A stretch of 44,632 nt of DNA from Gammaproteobacteria bacterium RIFCSPHIGHO2_12_FULL_41_20 (GCA_001801575.1 MGYC01000014.1:1-44632); one strand, 5' to 3'; positions 24,239-37,238 are shown, counted from the first letter of the stretch. Notes: a model not told the origin generated them from the letters alone. Translations and numbers: made by a program.

Positions 24239-25699
24239 ATGTATAGTTCACAATCACATCACCATCCGCGCGCGCTGCCATTTCTCTTTTTAACAGAAAT
24301 GTGGGAGCGCTTCGGTTTTTATGTGGTACAAGGTTTGCTGATTCTCTACATGACGCAATATTTTGGTTTTTCTGATAGCGCGAGTTATACCATTTTAGGT
24401 ACCTTCACCGCTTTAGCTTATATCGCTCCCATTGTTGGTGGATTTTTAGCTGATCGATTGCTTGGGTTCAAACAGGCGATTATTTGGGGTGGGCTATTCT
24501 TAGTTCTTGGCTATGCGTTAATGTCTTTATCAACCAAGGCATCTTTTTATCCTGCTTTAGCCACTATTGTTGTCGGCAATGGTTTATTTAAACCAAATAT
24601 TTCTAGCTTACTCGGCACCCAATATACTATTGACAATCCACGTCGTGATGCGGGCTTTACCATTTTTTATGTCGGCATCAATATAGGTGCCTTACTAGCG
24701 GGACTCAGTTCCGGTTATATTAAAGATTATTTTGGCTGGCATGTAAGCTTTATTCTGGCTAGCTTAGGCTTAATCATTGGTCTATCCACCTTTACCTTTG
24801 GATTAAAATATATCAATCTGCCTGAATCTTTATTGCCATTACAAAAATATCGGCATTTACATTCCCCATGGCTGATCGGCTATGCCATCATTGCCATACT
24901 ATTGCTTAGCCTACTACTAGGAAATGATGTGGTTGCAGATTGGTTACTACCGAGCCTAGGTGTCGTGTTATTAGTGTTTTTAACCTTACTAACACTGCGC
25001 CAACAACCGCAATATCGCTATCCGTTATTTATGTTAATTATCTTAATTCTTTCTTCCATCACCTTCTGGATGTTATTTTTGCAAATGTTTTTTTCTGCGA
25101 ATTTGTTTATTGATCGTTTAGTCAATAAAAATTTGGCAGGGTTTCACATATCCACCACTGTGTTTTACGCACTAGAAAGTGTATTTATTATTTTACTAGG
25201 CCCATTGTTTGCTTGGATCTGGCAATATCTCAGCCAACACAATAAAAATCCCTCGCCCATTAATAAATTTGCCTTGGGTATTTTTTGTGCTGGCTGTGGC
25301 TTTTTAATACTCGGCATCAGTACCTTATTTGCCAATGATATGGGCTTAGTTAATCCCCTGTGGATTGCTGCCGCTTATTTATTAATTACTATAGGTGAGC
25401 TATTGTTATCGCCTATTGGCTTATCCGCTGTAACACTATTATCTCCACCGCATCTTATCGGCATGATGATGGGCATCTGGTTTGTTGCCACCGGATTTGG
25501 TGGTATTTTTGCTGGTTGGTTAGCAAAATTGGCTAGTGTTCCAGAAGCAGTAACCACCTTATCTATAAAGCTGGCTATTTATCAACACGCCTTTCTCTAT
25601 TATGCTTACATTGCTTTTGCTATGGCGGTAATATTATTTTTTGTGCAATTGATGTTAAAAAAATCAGTAGGAACCCGTGTATGTCAGTCTATAACATGA
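24239..25699 (+). CDS. POT-family proton-dependent oligopeptide transporter
   Basis: Inner-membrane MFS protein of 486 residues with ~14 helices. It imports di- and tripeptides with protons. The opening [20 protein letters not shown] contains the E-x-x-E-R-type proton-coupling motif in a slightly changed form (EMWERF). The POT signature [16 protein letters not shown] follows DNPRRDAG, and [15 protein letters not shown] is the first MFS loop. AAGGAG precedes the ATG. Its last 19 bp overlap the start of efp, so the two are probably co-transcribed. Confidence 0.93.
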   Translation: MYSSQSHHHPRALPFLFLTEMWERFGFYVVQGLLILYMTQYFGFSDSASYTILGTFTALAYIAPIVGGFLADRLLGFKQAIIWGGLFLVLGYALMSLSTKASFYPALATIVVGNGLFKPNISSLLGTQYTIDNPRRDAGFTIFYVGINIGALLAGLSSGYIKDYFGWHVSFILASLGLIIGLSTFTFGLKYINLPESLLPLQKYRHLHSPWLIGYAIIAILLLSLLLGNDVVADWLLPSLGVVLLVFLTLLTLRQQPQYRYPLFMLIILILSSITFWMLFLQMFFSANLFIDRLVNKNLAGFHISTTVFYALESVFIILLGPLFAWIWQYLSQHNKNPSPINKFALGIFCAGCGFLILGISTLFANDMGLVNPLWIAAAYLLITIGELLLSPIGLSAVTLLSPPHLIGMMMGIWFVATGFGGIFAGWLAKLASVPEAVTTLSIKLAIYQHAFLYYAYIAFAMAVILFFVQLMLKKSVGTRVCQSIT

Positions 25700-26250
25700 A
25701 TGAAGTTAGAAATGGAACAAAAGTTATCCTGGATGGCGATCCTGGTGTGGTGTTAGAAAATGAATACGTGAAACCAGGTAAAGGCCAAGCTTTTAATCGC
25801 GTTAAAATTAGAAACTTAAAAACTGGGCGCGTTATTGAGCGTACATTTAAATCCAATGACAGTATTGAAGGCGCTGACGTGGTCGAAGTGGAAACTCAGT
25901 ACCTTTATAACGATGGCACACTGTGGCATTTCATGGCCCATGACAACTATGAGCAATACATTGCTAATGAAGTGGAAATGGGTGATGCAAAACAATGGCT
26001 AAAAGAACAAGCAAATTGTGTATTAACCCTATGGAATGGCTCACCGATTTTAGTTGCGCCACCTATTTTTGTTATTTTGAAAATTGCGGAAACAGATCCG
26101 GGTTTACGTGGAGATACATCGTCTGGCGGTAGTAAAACAGCTAAGTTGGAAACCGGCGCAGTGATTCGTGTTCCATTATTTTTACAAGAAGGTGAATTAG
26201 TCAAAGTTGATACGCGCACTGGAGAATATGTATCAAGAGCTAAGGAATAA
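25681..26250 (+). CDS. efp: Elongation factor P
   Basis: Relieves ribosome stalling at polyproline runs. The 189 residues show the three-domain fold: KOW-like domain I with the modified loop [10 protein letters not shown], where Lys34 is the residue beta-lysylated in E. coli, then domains II and III ending in [17 protein letters not shown]. The Lys34 context and the adjoining epmA gene show that this is the lysylated, not the rhamnosylated, type. The start overlaps the transporter gene by 19 bp and is preceded by AGGA. Confidence 0.97.
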   Translation: MSVYNMNEVRNGTKVILDGDPGVVLENEYVKPGKGQAFNRVKIRNLKTGRVIERTFKSNDSIEGADVVEVETQYLYNDGTLWHFMAHDNYEQYIANEVEMGDAKQWLKEQANCVLTLWNGSPILVAPPIFVILKIAETDPGLRGDTSSGGSKTAKLETGAVIRVPLFLQEGELVKVDTRTGEYVSRAKE

Positions 26251-27197
26251 TGACTACTCGACCCTGGCAACCCTCTGCTTCTATCGACGCACTACATAAA
26301 CGCGCAAAAGTTTTGCGTACTATTCGCGATTTTTTTACAGAACGTGGTGCGCTCGAAGTGGAAACACCCTTATTATCACAGGCTACAGTAACTGATCCGC
26401 ATATTCACAGCATGCAAGTACAGCCCTCCTCTTATTATCTGCAAACCTCCCCTGAATACGCCATGAAGCGTTTATTGGCAGCAGGCAGCGGCCCTATTTT
26501 CCAAATTACCAAGGCTTTCCGCCAAGACGAAGTAGGACGACTGCATAACCCTGAGTTCACATTGCTCGAGTGGTATCGACCTGGCTATGATCATCATGCG
26601 CTCATGGATGAAATGGATGCGTTATTACAATTAATTTTACATTGCACAACTGCAGATCGCATCAGTTATCAGGCCATTTTTCAACACTACTTACAACTTA
26701 ATCCCCATACAGCCGCGCTGGAGGAGCTACAACAATGCGCCTCTCAACAAGGGATTGTGGTAAAAGCCAATATCACACAGCGCGATACATGGCTACAAAT
26801 ATTACTCAGTCATGCTATAGAGCCACAGCTAGGCCAAAAACAACCCCTATTTCTTTATGACTTTCCCGCTTCGCAAGCTGCTTTAGCAAAAATTCGCGCT
26901 GGCAATCCTGCGCTCGCTTCACGCTTTGAGGTCTATTATAAAGGCATGGAACTTGCTAATGGGTTTCATGAATTACAAAATGCTGTTGAGCAACGTCATC
27001 GTTTTGCAAAAGATTTAGCAATAAGACAACAATTACAATTAGCGCAACCCCATTGTGATGAAAATTTTTTGGCTGCTTTAGCTCAAGGATTACCGGATTG
27101 TGCCGGTGTCGCTTTAGGCATTGATCGTCTATTGATGATCGCCACCTCTGCCATCACGCTCGCGGAGACAATGAGCTTTGATTTTACGAGAGCTTAA
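26250..27197 (+). CDS. epmA: EF-P-(R)-beta-lysine ligase
   Basis: Truncated class II LysRS paralogue (315 residues) that attaches (R)-beta-lysine to EF-P Lys34. It lacks the tRNA anticodon-binding domain. It contains EVETPLLSQATVTDPHI (motif 1 region), FRQDEVGRLHNPEFTLLEWY (motif 2) and CAGVALGIDRLLMI (motif 3). Its ATG shares one base with the efp stop (TAATG), so substrate and modifier are translationally coupled. The lysine 2,3-aminomutase EpmB that supplies beta-lysine is not in this window. Confidence 0.95.
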   Translation: MTTRPWQPSASIDALHKRAKVLRTIRDFFTERGALEVETPLLSQATVTDPHIHSMQVQPSSYYLQTSPEYAMKRLLAAGSGPIFQITKAFRQDEVGRLHNPEFTLLEWYRPGYDHHALMDEMDALLQLILHCTTADRISYQAIFQHYLQLNPHTAALEELQQCASQQGIVVKANITQRDTWLQILLSHAIEPQLGQKQPLFLYDFPASQAALAKIRAGNPALASRFEVYYKGMELANGFHELQNAVEQRHRFAKDLAIRQQLQLAQPHCDENFLAALAQGLPDCAGVALGIDRLLMIATSAITLAETMSFDFTRA

Positions 27198-27246
27198 TGT
27201 TTCCTATTCACCGGGCGTTTCGCAAAAAACCCATCAACAATTCGCG

Positions 27247-29124
27247 TTACCAACAAAAATGCCTCGCCTCTGCGGTATTTTGCTGCCACAATTTAAAACA
27301 AGCTGTTGTATCTGATAAAGTAAGAGGCGGATTTAACTCTACTCGTTGACCTATGATTAAATAAGCTTGGTTCATCCACCAATCATTCGAACCTATCGTA
27401 TTAAATTGTATTCGGAATGCTTTTTCATCTATTGTCACCTCTGGAATATAATGTCCCTCTACTGGATCCAATGCATATAATCCACTACCCCCTTTATATT
27501 GATTTTTTCCACCAATATAATTCGCCACGAGTGTATAAGCTTGAGCATATTTCGCCACGCTATACCACATTGTCATGGTGTGTTGCGGATAAGGATGCAT
27601 CAATAATCCTGGATCCACATAGACTTCCCGCCCGTAATCTCCTGTCCAGGCAGTAGGTATAATAATGATATCCGCTCGTTTCATGGCATAGATATTTGTT
27701 ATATCTGGTACACGAACCTCATCCCCTAACATAAAAGCAATTCTACCAAGAGAGGTATCTACAACAGGCAATACATCACCTGCACGCGCCCAGTTTTTAT
27801 CTACTTCATTTAAATGCGACTTATGATATAACGCTATTGACTTGCCGTTAGGATCTATCATCATCACAGAGGCATAATAGCCAGAGGATGTTTTTTCAGG
27901 AAACCCATATACAAGATAAACATGATATTGCTGCGCAATATCAACCATTGCCTGAAAGGTGTCACCGTATGCGTCTTCTGCTAAACGACGTAATGACTGA
28001 GGATCTTGCGTTCCTAACAAGCTGTTTTCAGGAAGCACAACCAAGTCAAAATTATTTTTCTTTTCTGCAAGCAATAACTCTTTAATTTTTTTAAGGTTGG
28101 TATCTTTGTCATTCTCTTTGGGGGAATACTGTACCACTAAAGCTTGCACCTTATGCGATTGTGTTGATGCATCGGGATCCAGTGGCGCACGATACAAATT
28201 CATAACAGAATATAATTCGGGACGACGGCGCGTGAGGAGAACTTGTTTAGCGGAGTTATTATATAACTGCGGATCAATTTGTGCATAAATCGTTTCTGGA
28301 TTGCTTGGCTGATTAAAAAAAGAAGGTGCTGCTTGTGCCAAATTTTTACCATCAGGATCCCAGATCGAAGCTCCACCCACATAATGTGTAATGGCACCCG
28401 TAAGCGGGTTTTTTTCTAATCCCGTCCGGCTTGAGCCAATAATGTAAGTCCCCATCCAACCAGAGAAAGTAGCAATATTTGCAATTGTAGAATGATTATA
28501 ATGCCACCCCATCTCCGTTTTTGGTAAACGATCAGATGAAGTCAAATAAGCAATAATGTTGGCACCGCGCACAGCAGGAAGAAGTAAAGACTGTAGATAA
28601 CTATCATCATAACATATCACTAATGCTATTTTGCCTAACTCCGTATCAAACACCGGGAAGCCTAAGTTGCCACGCACAGCCCATTTTGTATCGTCAGAAT
28701 TCAACCCATTTTTACGATACTTCCCGATATATCCTTGCGGCCCAATTAATGCAGCGCTGTTATAAGCTAAACGACTATTTTTATCAATTTCCGCAATCCC
28801 AACCGCAATATAAACATGATATTTTTTTGCGATAGGCGCAAGAATAGCAGTAGTTTTTCCAGGAATGGTATCCAAATAAGGCATTATTTGTTCACGATTC
28901 GCGTAGATATAACCAGAAGTAGCCATTTCAGGCAATACGATCAGCTTAGCGCCTTGCTTGGCTGCACCTTCCGCAACCGCTACCAATTTCGGTAAATTAG
29001 TATCAAAAGCCAAAAATTCAGGATTGAATTCAATCGCTGCTGCCTTGAACGGCGGGATGGAATAAGCTGTTGCTACGAAAAACAATATGCTTATTATGAA
29101 AAATAACTTTAAAATAATTTTCAT
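27247..29124 (-). CDS. Secreted tandem carbon-nitrogen hydrolase (nitrilase superfamily)
   Basis: Protein of 625 residues with an N-terminal signal peptide (MKIILKLFFIISILFFVATA) and two nitrilase domains. Domain 1 (~residues 25-285) has the full Glu-Lys-Cys triad: Glu66 in LPEMATSGY, Lys138 in KYRKNG and Cys171 in VICYDDS. Domain 2 (~325-600) keeps Glu366 (LPENSLLG) and Lys435 (YHKSHL), but the Cys position is Gly467 (FMLGDEVRVPD), so it is probably inactive. Exported amidases of this superfamily act on C-N bonds such as amides; the substrate is unknown. The start is ATG with AAGGAG eight bases upstream. Confidence 0.85.
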   Translation of the reverse strand: MKIILKLFFIISILFFVATAYSIPPFKAAAIEFNPEFLAFDTNLPKLVAVAEGAAKQGAKLIVLPEMATSGYIYANREQIMPYLDTIPGKTTAILAPIAKKYHVYIAVGIAEIDKNSRLAYNSAALIGPQGYIGKYRKNGLNSDDTKWAVRGNLGFPVFDTELGKIALVICYDDSYLQSLLLPAVRGANIIAYLTSSDRLPKTEMGWHYNHSTIANIATFSGWMGTYIIGSSRTGLEKNPLTGAITHYVGGASIWDPDGKNLAQAAPSFFNQPSNPETIYAQIDPQLYNNSAKQVLLTRRRPELYSVMNLYRAPLDPDASTQSHKVQALVVQYSPKENDKDTNLKKIKELLLAEKKNNFDLVVLPENSLLGTQDPQSLRRLAEDAYGDTFQAMVDIAQQYHVYLVYGFPEKTSSGYYASVMMIDPNGKSIALYHKSHLNEVDKNWARAGDVLPVVDTSLGRIAFMLGDEVRVPDITNIYAMKRADIIIIPTAWTGDYGREVYVDPGLLMHPYPQHTMTMWYSVAKYAQAYTLVANYIGGKNQYKGGSGLYALDPVEGHYIPEVTIDEKAFRIQFNTIGSNDWWMNQAYLIIGQRVELNPPLTLSDTTACFKLWQQNTAEARHFCW

Positions 29125-29173
29125 TTATTGCGCTCCTTCGCTATTCGTCTTCGCGTGCACGGAGACGAATGTT

Positions 29174-30817
29174 TTATCTAATCCTAAGAATATGCTGATA
29201 AATAGCAGCTAACGTAGAAGACTCTTTTAACTCCTTAGCGTGCTGTCGACCAAAGTCTTGCATAGACTCCCGACGCCATAAGGAAAAATCCAATTGCAAA
29301 GCAACCCCTTGTTTATCTTGATAATGCGACGCTCGCGAAATGAGTCGCTCTTCAGAACTAGACTCTACCGATTCACTTTTCTTTGCAATGCCACAGCTAG
29401 TCTGCGTCTTATGTTGTTGCCTTGCACAATAAGCATGGATAGCTGCAGAAAGCAATCCAGTATAACAATCGTCATGTTTATAGGCATCGAGTTTTCGTAA
29501 TGCCCAGGTAAAAAAATGACTACCCCCAATGAGTATGCGATATAGTTGCTCATCAGAAAACATTAACAAAAAATCGCTTTGGGCTTGCCGATCAAGTTGT
29601 TTTAATATGGCAGCCAACTTGGTCAAGTCTAATATTAATGTTAGCTGATCTGTGTTTATATAACGTAACAAAAGTAATTTATTCTCTTCGGTTTTCAATA
29701 CATTTAATCCGCGTATTAATAAATTAAAATCGGGCAAAAGCTTATAAACATTATCTCTACCTAACCATGCAATAAATGCTAGTTGCTGCTGAGAAGATAA
29801 AATATCTAATACTCCACTAAATGTAGACAATGTTTCCTTCCGCCGCATCATCCATGCAGTAATGTCCTGTGCCAACCATAATGTTATAAAATCCAGTCGC
29901 TTCTCTATTGGAAGACATCGAGTAACAGCATAGAGAGCGTGAGGACCATCCACTATACTTGGCAATTGCTCTTTAAGCATAACAATTAACCACAGGCGAT
30001 CTACTTCATCCAAGCTTTCTAAGATTTTAACCAAAGCATCGTCTGGATAAGCAATATTCCGCAGATCATGTGGTGTTGCGCCTTGCTTTATTGCCTCGAA
30101 AAGACGCTGCATCCCCAATAATACTATCACTGACTTACGGTCTGCTTGCGGGAGAAGAGTCAGCACATCCAAATAATACTGGCTAAATAAATTCCTCTGC
30201 TTTGGAGTAAATTGTTGCCTTAAAAAATCCGCCCTTGTCTCGGAAGGACATGCCTTTAATAAAGAATATAAATTCCATTCTCCCCGCACATTATGAATTA
30301 CCTCACTTCCTAGCGCGGTTAAAAATGGAATACGGTTTTTTATAGCAAGGGCATCTAATAATGCAAGCAGCTGATGTGCTACTTGCATTACTGACCTTAT
30401 CCTGCTTATGCCTATCTGATTTAAAAAAGCCAATTGATGCATAGGCAACAGCAAGCGTAAAATAATAGGGATGGAATATGCCATCTGCTCGGTATCCAGC
30501 CTCCCTATAATGGACCTTAAAACACCATCTGTTACCCAGTACAATATCTCCCTACCCACACCTCGCTGCAATTGAGCTAATAACTCGACAAACTCCTTGT
30601 TATTCAGTGCTGTCCTGCCACTCTCTTGATTTTTTCTTTTCTCGTATTCCAAAAATACTATATGGCTTATGCGCACATTCGCAGACATAAAACTAATCAA
30701 TGCATCATTGTCTAACGCTAGACAGACTTGCTCTATCATTTCATCAGGAAGATCAAGAAGCTCGGTTTGGTTGACTGTACTGGTATCCGTAAGAAGTGAA
30801 TATCGTGATAACGCCAT
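29174..30817 (-). CDS. F-box protein with helical repeats, candidate effector
   Basis: Protein of 547 residues without a signal peptide. Residues ~20-54 read LLDLPDEMIEQVCLALDNDA then LISFMSANVRISHIVF, a good fit to the eukaryotic F-box (L-P-E...I...L....L......C..W). The rest is a long alpha-helical array with a recurring pattern around Q-x-x-F-x-x-x-L (for example SSQQQLAFIAWLG and DRQAQSDFLLMFS), roughly 35-45 residues apart. F-box effectors in Legionella recruit host SCF ubiquitin ligase through Skp1. That role here is inference. AGGGGG precedes the ATG. Confidence 0.65.
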   Translation of the reverse strand: MALSRYSLLTDTSTVNQTELLDLPDEMIEQVCLALDNDALISFMSANVRISHIVFLEYEKRKNQESGRTALNNKEFVELLAQLQRGVGREILYWVTDGVLRSIIGRLDTEQMAYSIPIILRLLLPMHQLAFLNQIGISRIRSVMQVAHQLLALLDALAIKNRIPFLTALGSEVIHNVRGEWNLYSLLKACPSETRADFLRQQFTPKQRNLFSQYYLDVLTLLPQADRKSVIVLLGMQRLFEAIKQGATPHDLRNIAYPDDALVKILESLDEVDRLWLIVMLKEQLPSIVDGPHALYAVTRCLPIEKRLDFITLWLAQDITAWMMRRKETLSTFSGVLDILSSQQQLAFIAWLGRDNVYKLLPDFNLLIRGLNVLKTEENKLLLLRYINTDQLTLILDLTKLAAILKQLDRQAQSDFLLMFSDEQLYRILIGGSHFFTWALRKLDAYKHDDCYTGLLSAAIHAYCARQQHKTQTSCGIAKKSESVESSSEERLISRASHYQDKQGVALQLDFSLWRRESMQDFGRQHAKELKESSTLAAIYQHILRIR

Positions 30818-30858
30818 AAGTCCCCCTCGCTTTTATTTTTAACGAGAGTTTCTGCCTA

Positions 30859-30882
30859 TCATCCTGAGTTCGTGAAGGATGA
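30859..30882. repeat. 24-bp imperfect palindrome
   Basis: TCATCCT and AGGATGA are 7-bp arms around GAGTTCGTGA. The arms match the core of the palindrome at 14933 (TCATCCTGAGCG...AGGAT), so it looks like a short relic of that family. It lies in the 85-bp gap between the F-box gene and the exported-protein gene. Confidence 0.55.
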
Positions 30883-30902
30883 CAAGTAGAACTCCTGTTT
30901 TT

Positions 30903-31658
30903 TTATGAGCAATACTGCGCCGCGCTTATATAGGCTGTAGTAGCATTGAAAGGATTAGCCAATACCCTAACTGGCGTATTTTTTAAAATAACAAATTCGC
31001 TTATCCCATAGGCCTGGCTTGCTTGTGGATTCCAATTATACGTATAGCCATACGCTGTCCATGGCATGCCACCATTTAATGTATAAGCAGCCATGCTGGT
31101 ATTAATAAACCAGGTTTTATAATCCGCCGCAATAGCAGCATGCGGATTCATTCTCTCAGGGCAAATTGGTGACCCATCAGCATGTGGCCCAATACGTGGA
31201 TCGGCACAAGGACGAAAAATGCCGATATCTTTTGCTGGGGTACCGTAATAGGCTTGTATCACTGGTATCCGTAAAACTACAAATCGCCGTTTATCTACTT
31301 TATTCGCAGACACTCCTAATAATTGTGCTATCCATATATTTAACTGATGCGTCGTTAAGTAAGCTTTATTTTTTGCTACATATTCAGCACACAATTTCTT
31401 TATTTCGGGCTCTACGGTGACCCAGATTGTGCCGGTTAACGCCTTATCTGTCAATTTATATCCAGAGAAGGTCGTAAATACTACCATATTTACATAAGTA
31501 CCCTTGAGTAATTGTAGTGGTTGAGGAGATTGACCTAAAACATGTAAAGCAGCGCGTGTTACAGCCAAGTTATAATCCTGGCTATCACCAGCAAATACAC
31601 TGAATGTCGCTAAAAATAATATGAAAAATAATAGAGCCTGTCTACCGTAGCTTTTCAA
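30903..31658 (-). CDS. Exported protein of unknown function
   Basis: Protein of 251 residues. The signal peptide MKSYGRQALLFFILFLATFS ends in VFA with likely cleavage before Gly-Asp. The mature part has Cys pairs (RPCADPRIG, SPICPERM, a Cys one residue before the end) consistent with disulfides, and a YGYTYNWNPQASQAYG stretch. No family was recognised. The start is TTG at 31658, preceded by GAGAAG, and lies within the end of the leucine-dehydrogenase-type gene (17-bp overlap), so expression is likely coupled. Confidence 0.6.
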   Translation of the reverse strand: MKSYGRQALLFFILFLATFSVFAGDSQDYNLAVTRAALHVLGQSPQPLQLLKGTYVNMVVFTTFSGYKLTDKALTGTIWVTVEPEIKKLCAEYVAKNKAYLTTHQLNIWIAQLLGVSANKVDKRRFVVLRIPVIQAYYGTPAKDIGIFRPCADPRIGPHADGSPICPERMNPHAAIAADYKTWFINTSMAAYTLNGGMPWTAYGYTYNWNPQASQAYGISEFVILKNTPVRVLANPFNATTAYISAAQYCS

Positions 31659-32715
31659 GTGCTAACTTCTCTGCTACTTCATTGGTTGCTTTATCTTGTT
31701 GTGCTGCTTTTTCAAAAATACCCAACAAATTATCGTAAATATGCTCGACTTGCTGCTCTACTCGACGTAAATCACCATGATCATACAATACTGCCACATG
31801 AATAATCCCACCTGCATTGGCAATAAAATCTGGAACATAAAGAATCTTACGCTCGTGCATTAATGTACTATAATTATGATGCGCTAATTGATTATTTGCA
31901 GAGCCACAAACAATAGGCACGTTTAAGCGATTGATTGTATCTAAATTAAGTATTGCACCCAAAGCACATGGGGCAAATACATCGGCCTTCACATCATAAA
32001 TGGCCTCCGGCGAACAAGTTGCAACACCAAACTTATCTACACAGTGTTGCAAAGCCACTTTATTGACGTCGCACATAGTTAAACGCGCGCCTCTTGCCGT
32101 CAAGTCTTCAGCTAAAAAATACCCTACATGCCCCGCACCTTGAATCGTCACATGTAACCCATCTAGGTTATCTTTGTCGAGTTTAAACTTAACTGCTGCC
32201 TCAATGCCGCGCCGCACACCTAATGCAGTATATAATGAAGGGTCCCCATAGGTTGTGGTACAAGTAACAAACTTAGTGCGCCGCGCAATGATATCCATTT
32301 CTGTCGGGCTAGTACCACTATCTACCGCAGTAATATAACGACCACCCAACGCCTCTACAAACTCACCAAATTTCTCAAAATAGGCTTCGTGATTACGCAT
32401 ACGCTTAGGTTTAATCAGAACTGCCTTACCACCGCCATGTGGCAAATTATTTGCTGCGGATTTAAAACTCATCATTTGCGCTAAACGCAATGCATCTTCA
32501 ATGGCTTTATCAGCTGTTGCATAAGTAACAAATCGACATCCACCAATAGCGGGCCCCAACTTAAGATTATGAATAGCCACTATGGCCTTAAGTCCCGTCG
32601 CTTCATCCACTTTAACATGCACTTCACCGAATTTAAGAAATTCAGCGTAACGAAATAAACTGTCACAAAGAGTATGATGGCGCACCGGGGTTCTAGCAAC
32701 TACAGATTCTACCAT
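31642..32715 (-). CDS. Leucine dehydrogenase-type (Glu/Leu/Phe/Val) amino acid dehydrogenase
   Basis: NAD-dependent oxidative deaminase of 357 residues. The N-terminal domain contains GPAIGGCRF, MMSFKSAANNLPHGGGKAVL (Lys85 for the substrate carboxylate, Lys97 catalytic) and AVDSGTSPTEMD. The Rossmann domain has VTIQGAGHVGYFLAEDL and CALGAILN. The length fits the branched-chain leucine dehydrogenases rather than hexameric glutamate dehydrogenases (~450). It would convert leucine, valine or isoleucine to 2-oxo acids. The start is ATG with GAGAGG eight bases upstream. Confidence 0.88.
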   Translation of the reverse strand: MVESVVARTPVRHHTLCDSLFRYAEFLKFGEVHVKVDEATGLKAIVAIHNLKLGPAIGGCRFVTYATADKAIEDALRLAQMMSFKSAANNLPHGGGKAVLIKPKRMRNHEAYFEKFGEFVEALGGRYITAVDSGTSPTEMDIIARRTKFVTCTTTYGDPSLYTALGVRRGIEAAVKFKLDKDNLDGLHVTIQGAGHVGYFLAEDLTARGARLTMCDVNKVALQHCVDKFGVATCSPEAIYDVKADVFAPCALGAILNLDTINRLNVPIVCGSANNQLAHHNYSTLMHERKILYVPDFIANAGGIIHVAVLYDHGDLRRVEQQVEHIYDNLLGIFEKAAQQDKATNEVAEKLALEKLR

Positions 32716-32733
32716 GACGAATACCTCTCTGAG

Positions 32734-32815
32734 GCTGTCATCAAATTAAAGTTTTTTTGCCTTGTCTTTAGGATCTTTTGACAAACTCTAAAAAAACCTT
32801 AATTTGACGATAAGC
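32734..32815. repeat. Imperfect inverted repeat downstream of the atp operon
   Basis: GCTGTCATCAAATTAAAG with a T-run pairs with the reverse complement of the right side, GCTTATCGTCAAATTAAGG with a T-run. The arms are ~26 nt around a ~30-nt centre. It sits directly before the leucine-dehydrogenase ribosome-binding site and beside the next repeat; together they fill most of the 244-bp gap after atpC. A role as terminator/leader or as a MITE is possible. Confidence 0.55.
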
Positions 32816-32835
32816 TCTCTAATTATAAGAAAGAA

Positions 32836-32919
32836 GACGCCGCTTGAATTGATCAGGATGAGTCATCCTGACTCACCCAACTATTTCTAGCTGGGTCCCT
32901 GATCAATTTAAGCGGCGTC
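32836..32919. repeat. 84-bp inverted repeat with nested hairpins
   Basis: The outer arms GACGCCGCTTGAATTGATCAGG and their complement (32836-32857, 32898-32919) pair 21 of 22. Between them are the short palindrome GATGAGTCATC and a second hairpin ACCCAACTA / TAGCTGGGT, so the whole can fold into a branched, cloverleaf-like structure. It lies 40 bp after the atpC stop on the transcribed side. No T-run follows, so it is not a standard terminator. Confidence 0.7.
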
Positions 32920-32959
32920 CGCAAAATGTTCTGCTCTTATAACGGCAGACAAACATAAA

Positions 32960-35648
<2,689 letters not shown>

Positions 35649-35660
35649 ATTGCTATCCTC

Positions 35661-37214
35661 TTATTCCCACGAATGGCCGGCCTTGAAGGACTCAATGATG
35701 CTACGCAGTGTTTTCACAATATCATCACTGTAATCACCCGTTGCACTCACCTTTTCCATAAACTCACGATGATGCGCATGCGCATAACGCAGTAACTCAC
35801 TCTCAAACATAGCGATGCGATTAATCGGCACCTCGTCCAAATATCCTTGATCAGCAGCAAACAAGATTAATGCAATTTCTGCAGTTGACAGCGGCATATA
35901 TTGTTTTTGCTTCATTACTTCCACAATGCGTTGCCCACGCTCTAATTGCTTACGCGTTGCCTCATCCAAATCAGATAAGAATTGAGAAAATGCCGCCAAT
36001 TCACGGTATTGTGCTTGCGCGATACGCACACCACCCACCAACTTTTTAATCAACTTGGTTTGTGCAGCACCACCCACACGCGACACAGATAAACCGGCAT
36101 TAATTGCTGGGCGTACGCCAGAGTTAAACAAATCCGTCTCTAAGAAAATTTGCCCATCGGTAATAGAAATCACGTTGGTGGATACAAAGGCTGACACATC
36201 ACCGGCTTGCGTTTCAATAATTGGCAAAGCCGTAAGCGAACCCGTTTTTCCTCGCACTTTCCCATGCGTCATTTTTTCAACATACGCTGCATTAACACGC
36301 GATGCGCGTTCTAATAAACGTGAATGCAAATAGAAAATATCGCCTGGATAAGCTTCACGACCTGGCGGGCGACGCAACAGTAGAGAAATTTGTCGATATG
36401 CCCAAGCTTGTTTAGTCAAATCATCGTAAATAATTAGCGCATCTTCACCCTTATCACGGAAATATTCGCCCATCGCACAACCTGCGTATGGAGCAATATA
36501 TTGCATTGCTGCGGTATCTGACGCTGGGGCAGCAACAATAATGGTATGCTTCAAAGCATCCATTTCTTCTAGCTTACGCACTACAGCAGCAATAAATGAA
36601 GCTTTTTGACCAATCGCCACGTAAATACACTTTATACCTGTGCCACGCTGATTAATAATCGCATCCACTGCAATAGCAGTTTTACCCGTTTGACGATCCC
36701 CAATAATTAATTCGCGTTGGCCACGCCCAATGGGCACCATGGTATCAATGGCTTTTAACCCAGTCTGCATAGGCTGAGAAACCGGCTGCCTATGAATTAC
36801 CCCTGGCGCTACTTTTTCAACTGGTGATGTCATGCTCGCGGCAATTGGGCCTTTGCCATCAATAGGATTACCCAAGGCATCCACTACACGGCCTAATAAT
36901 GCTTCGCCCACCGGCACTTCCAATATACGACTAGTACATTTTACTGTCTGGCCTTCTAGCAAGTGATCTGCTCGACCCAACACCACGGCGCCGACTGAAT
37001 CGCGCTCTAAGTTAAGCGCCAATCCATATGTTTGCCCAGGAAACTCGATCATTTCGCCTTGCATCACATCTGCAAGACCATGAATACGCACAATGCCGTC
37101 CTTGAGACTAACAATACTTCCTTCGGTCCTTACTTCTGGTTTCAGCTCAAACTGTTCGATACGCTGCTTAATAAGTTCACTAATTTCTGTTGGACTGAGT
37201 TGTTTAACTGACAT
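35661..37214 (-). CDS. atpA: F1 ATP synthase alpha subunit
   Basis: Non-catalytic nucleotide-binding subunit of 517 residues, standard length. The P-loop is GDRQTGKTA; the arginine-finger region reads [17 protein letters not shown]. The family opening [17 protein letters not shown] is present. It lies 24 bp after atpH and 12 bp before atpG in the operon. Confidence 0.98.
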   Translation of the reverse strand: MSVKQLSPTEISELIKQRIEQFELKPEVRTEGSIVSLKDGIVRIHGLADVMQGEMIEFPGQTYGLALNLERDSVGAVVLGRADHLLEGQTVKCTSRILEVPVGEALLGRVVDALGNPIDGKGPIAASMTSPVEKVAPGVIHRQPVSQPMQTGLKAIDTMVPIGRGQRELIIGDRQTGKTAIAVDAIINQRGTGIKCIYVAIGQKASFIAAVVRKLEEMDALKHTIIVAAPASDTAAMQYIAPYAGCAMGEYFRDKGEDALIIYDDLTKQAWAYRQISLLLRRPPGREAYPGDIFYLHSRLLERASRVNAAYVEKMTHGKVRGKTGSLTALPIIETQAGDVSAFVSTNVISITDGQIFLETDLFNSGVRPAINAGLSVSRVGGAAQTKLIKKLVGGVRIAQAQYRELAAFSQFLSDLDEATRKQLERGQRIVEVMKQKQYMPLSTAEIALILFAADQGYLDEVPINRIAMFESELLRYAHAHHREFMEKVSATGDYSDDIVKTLRSIIESFKAGHSWE

Positions 37215-37238
37215 AGTATCTACCTTTAAAACTAATTA

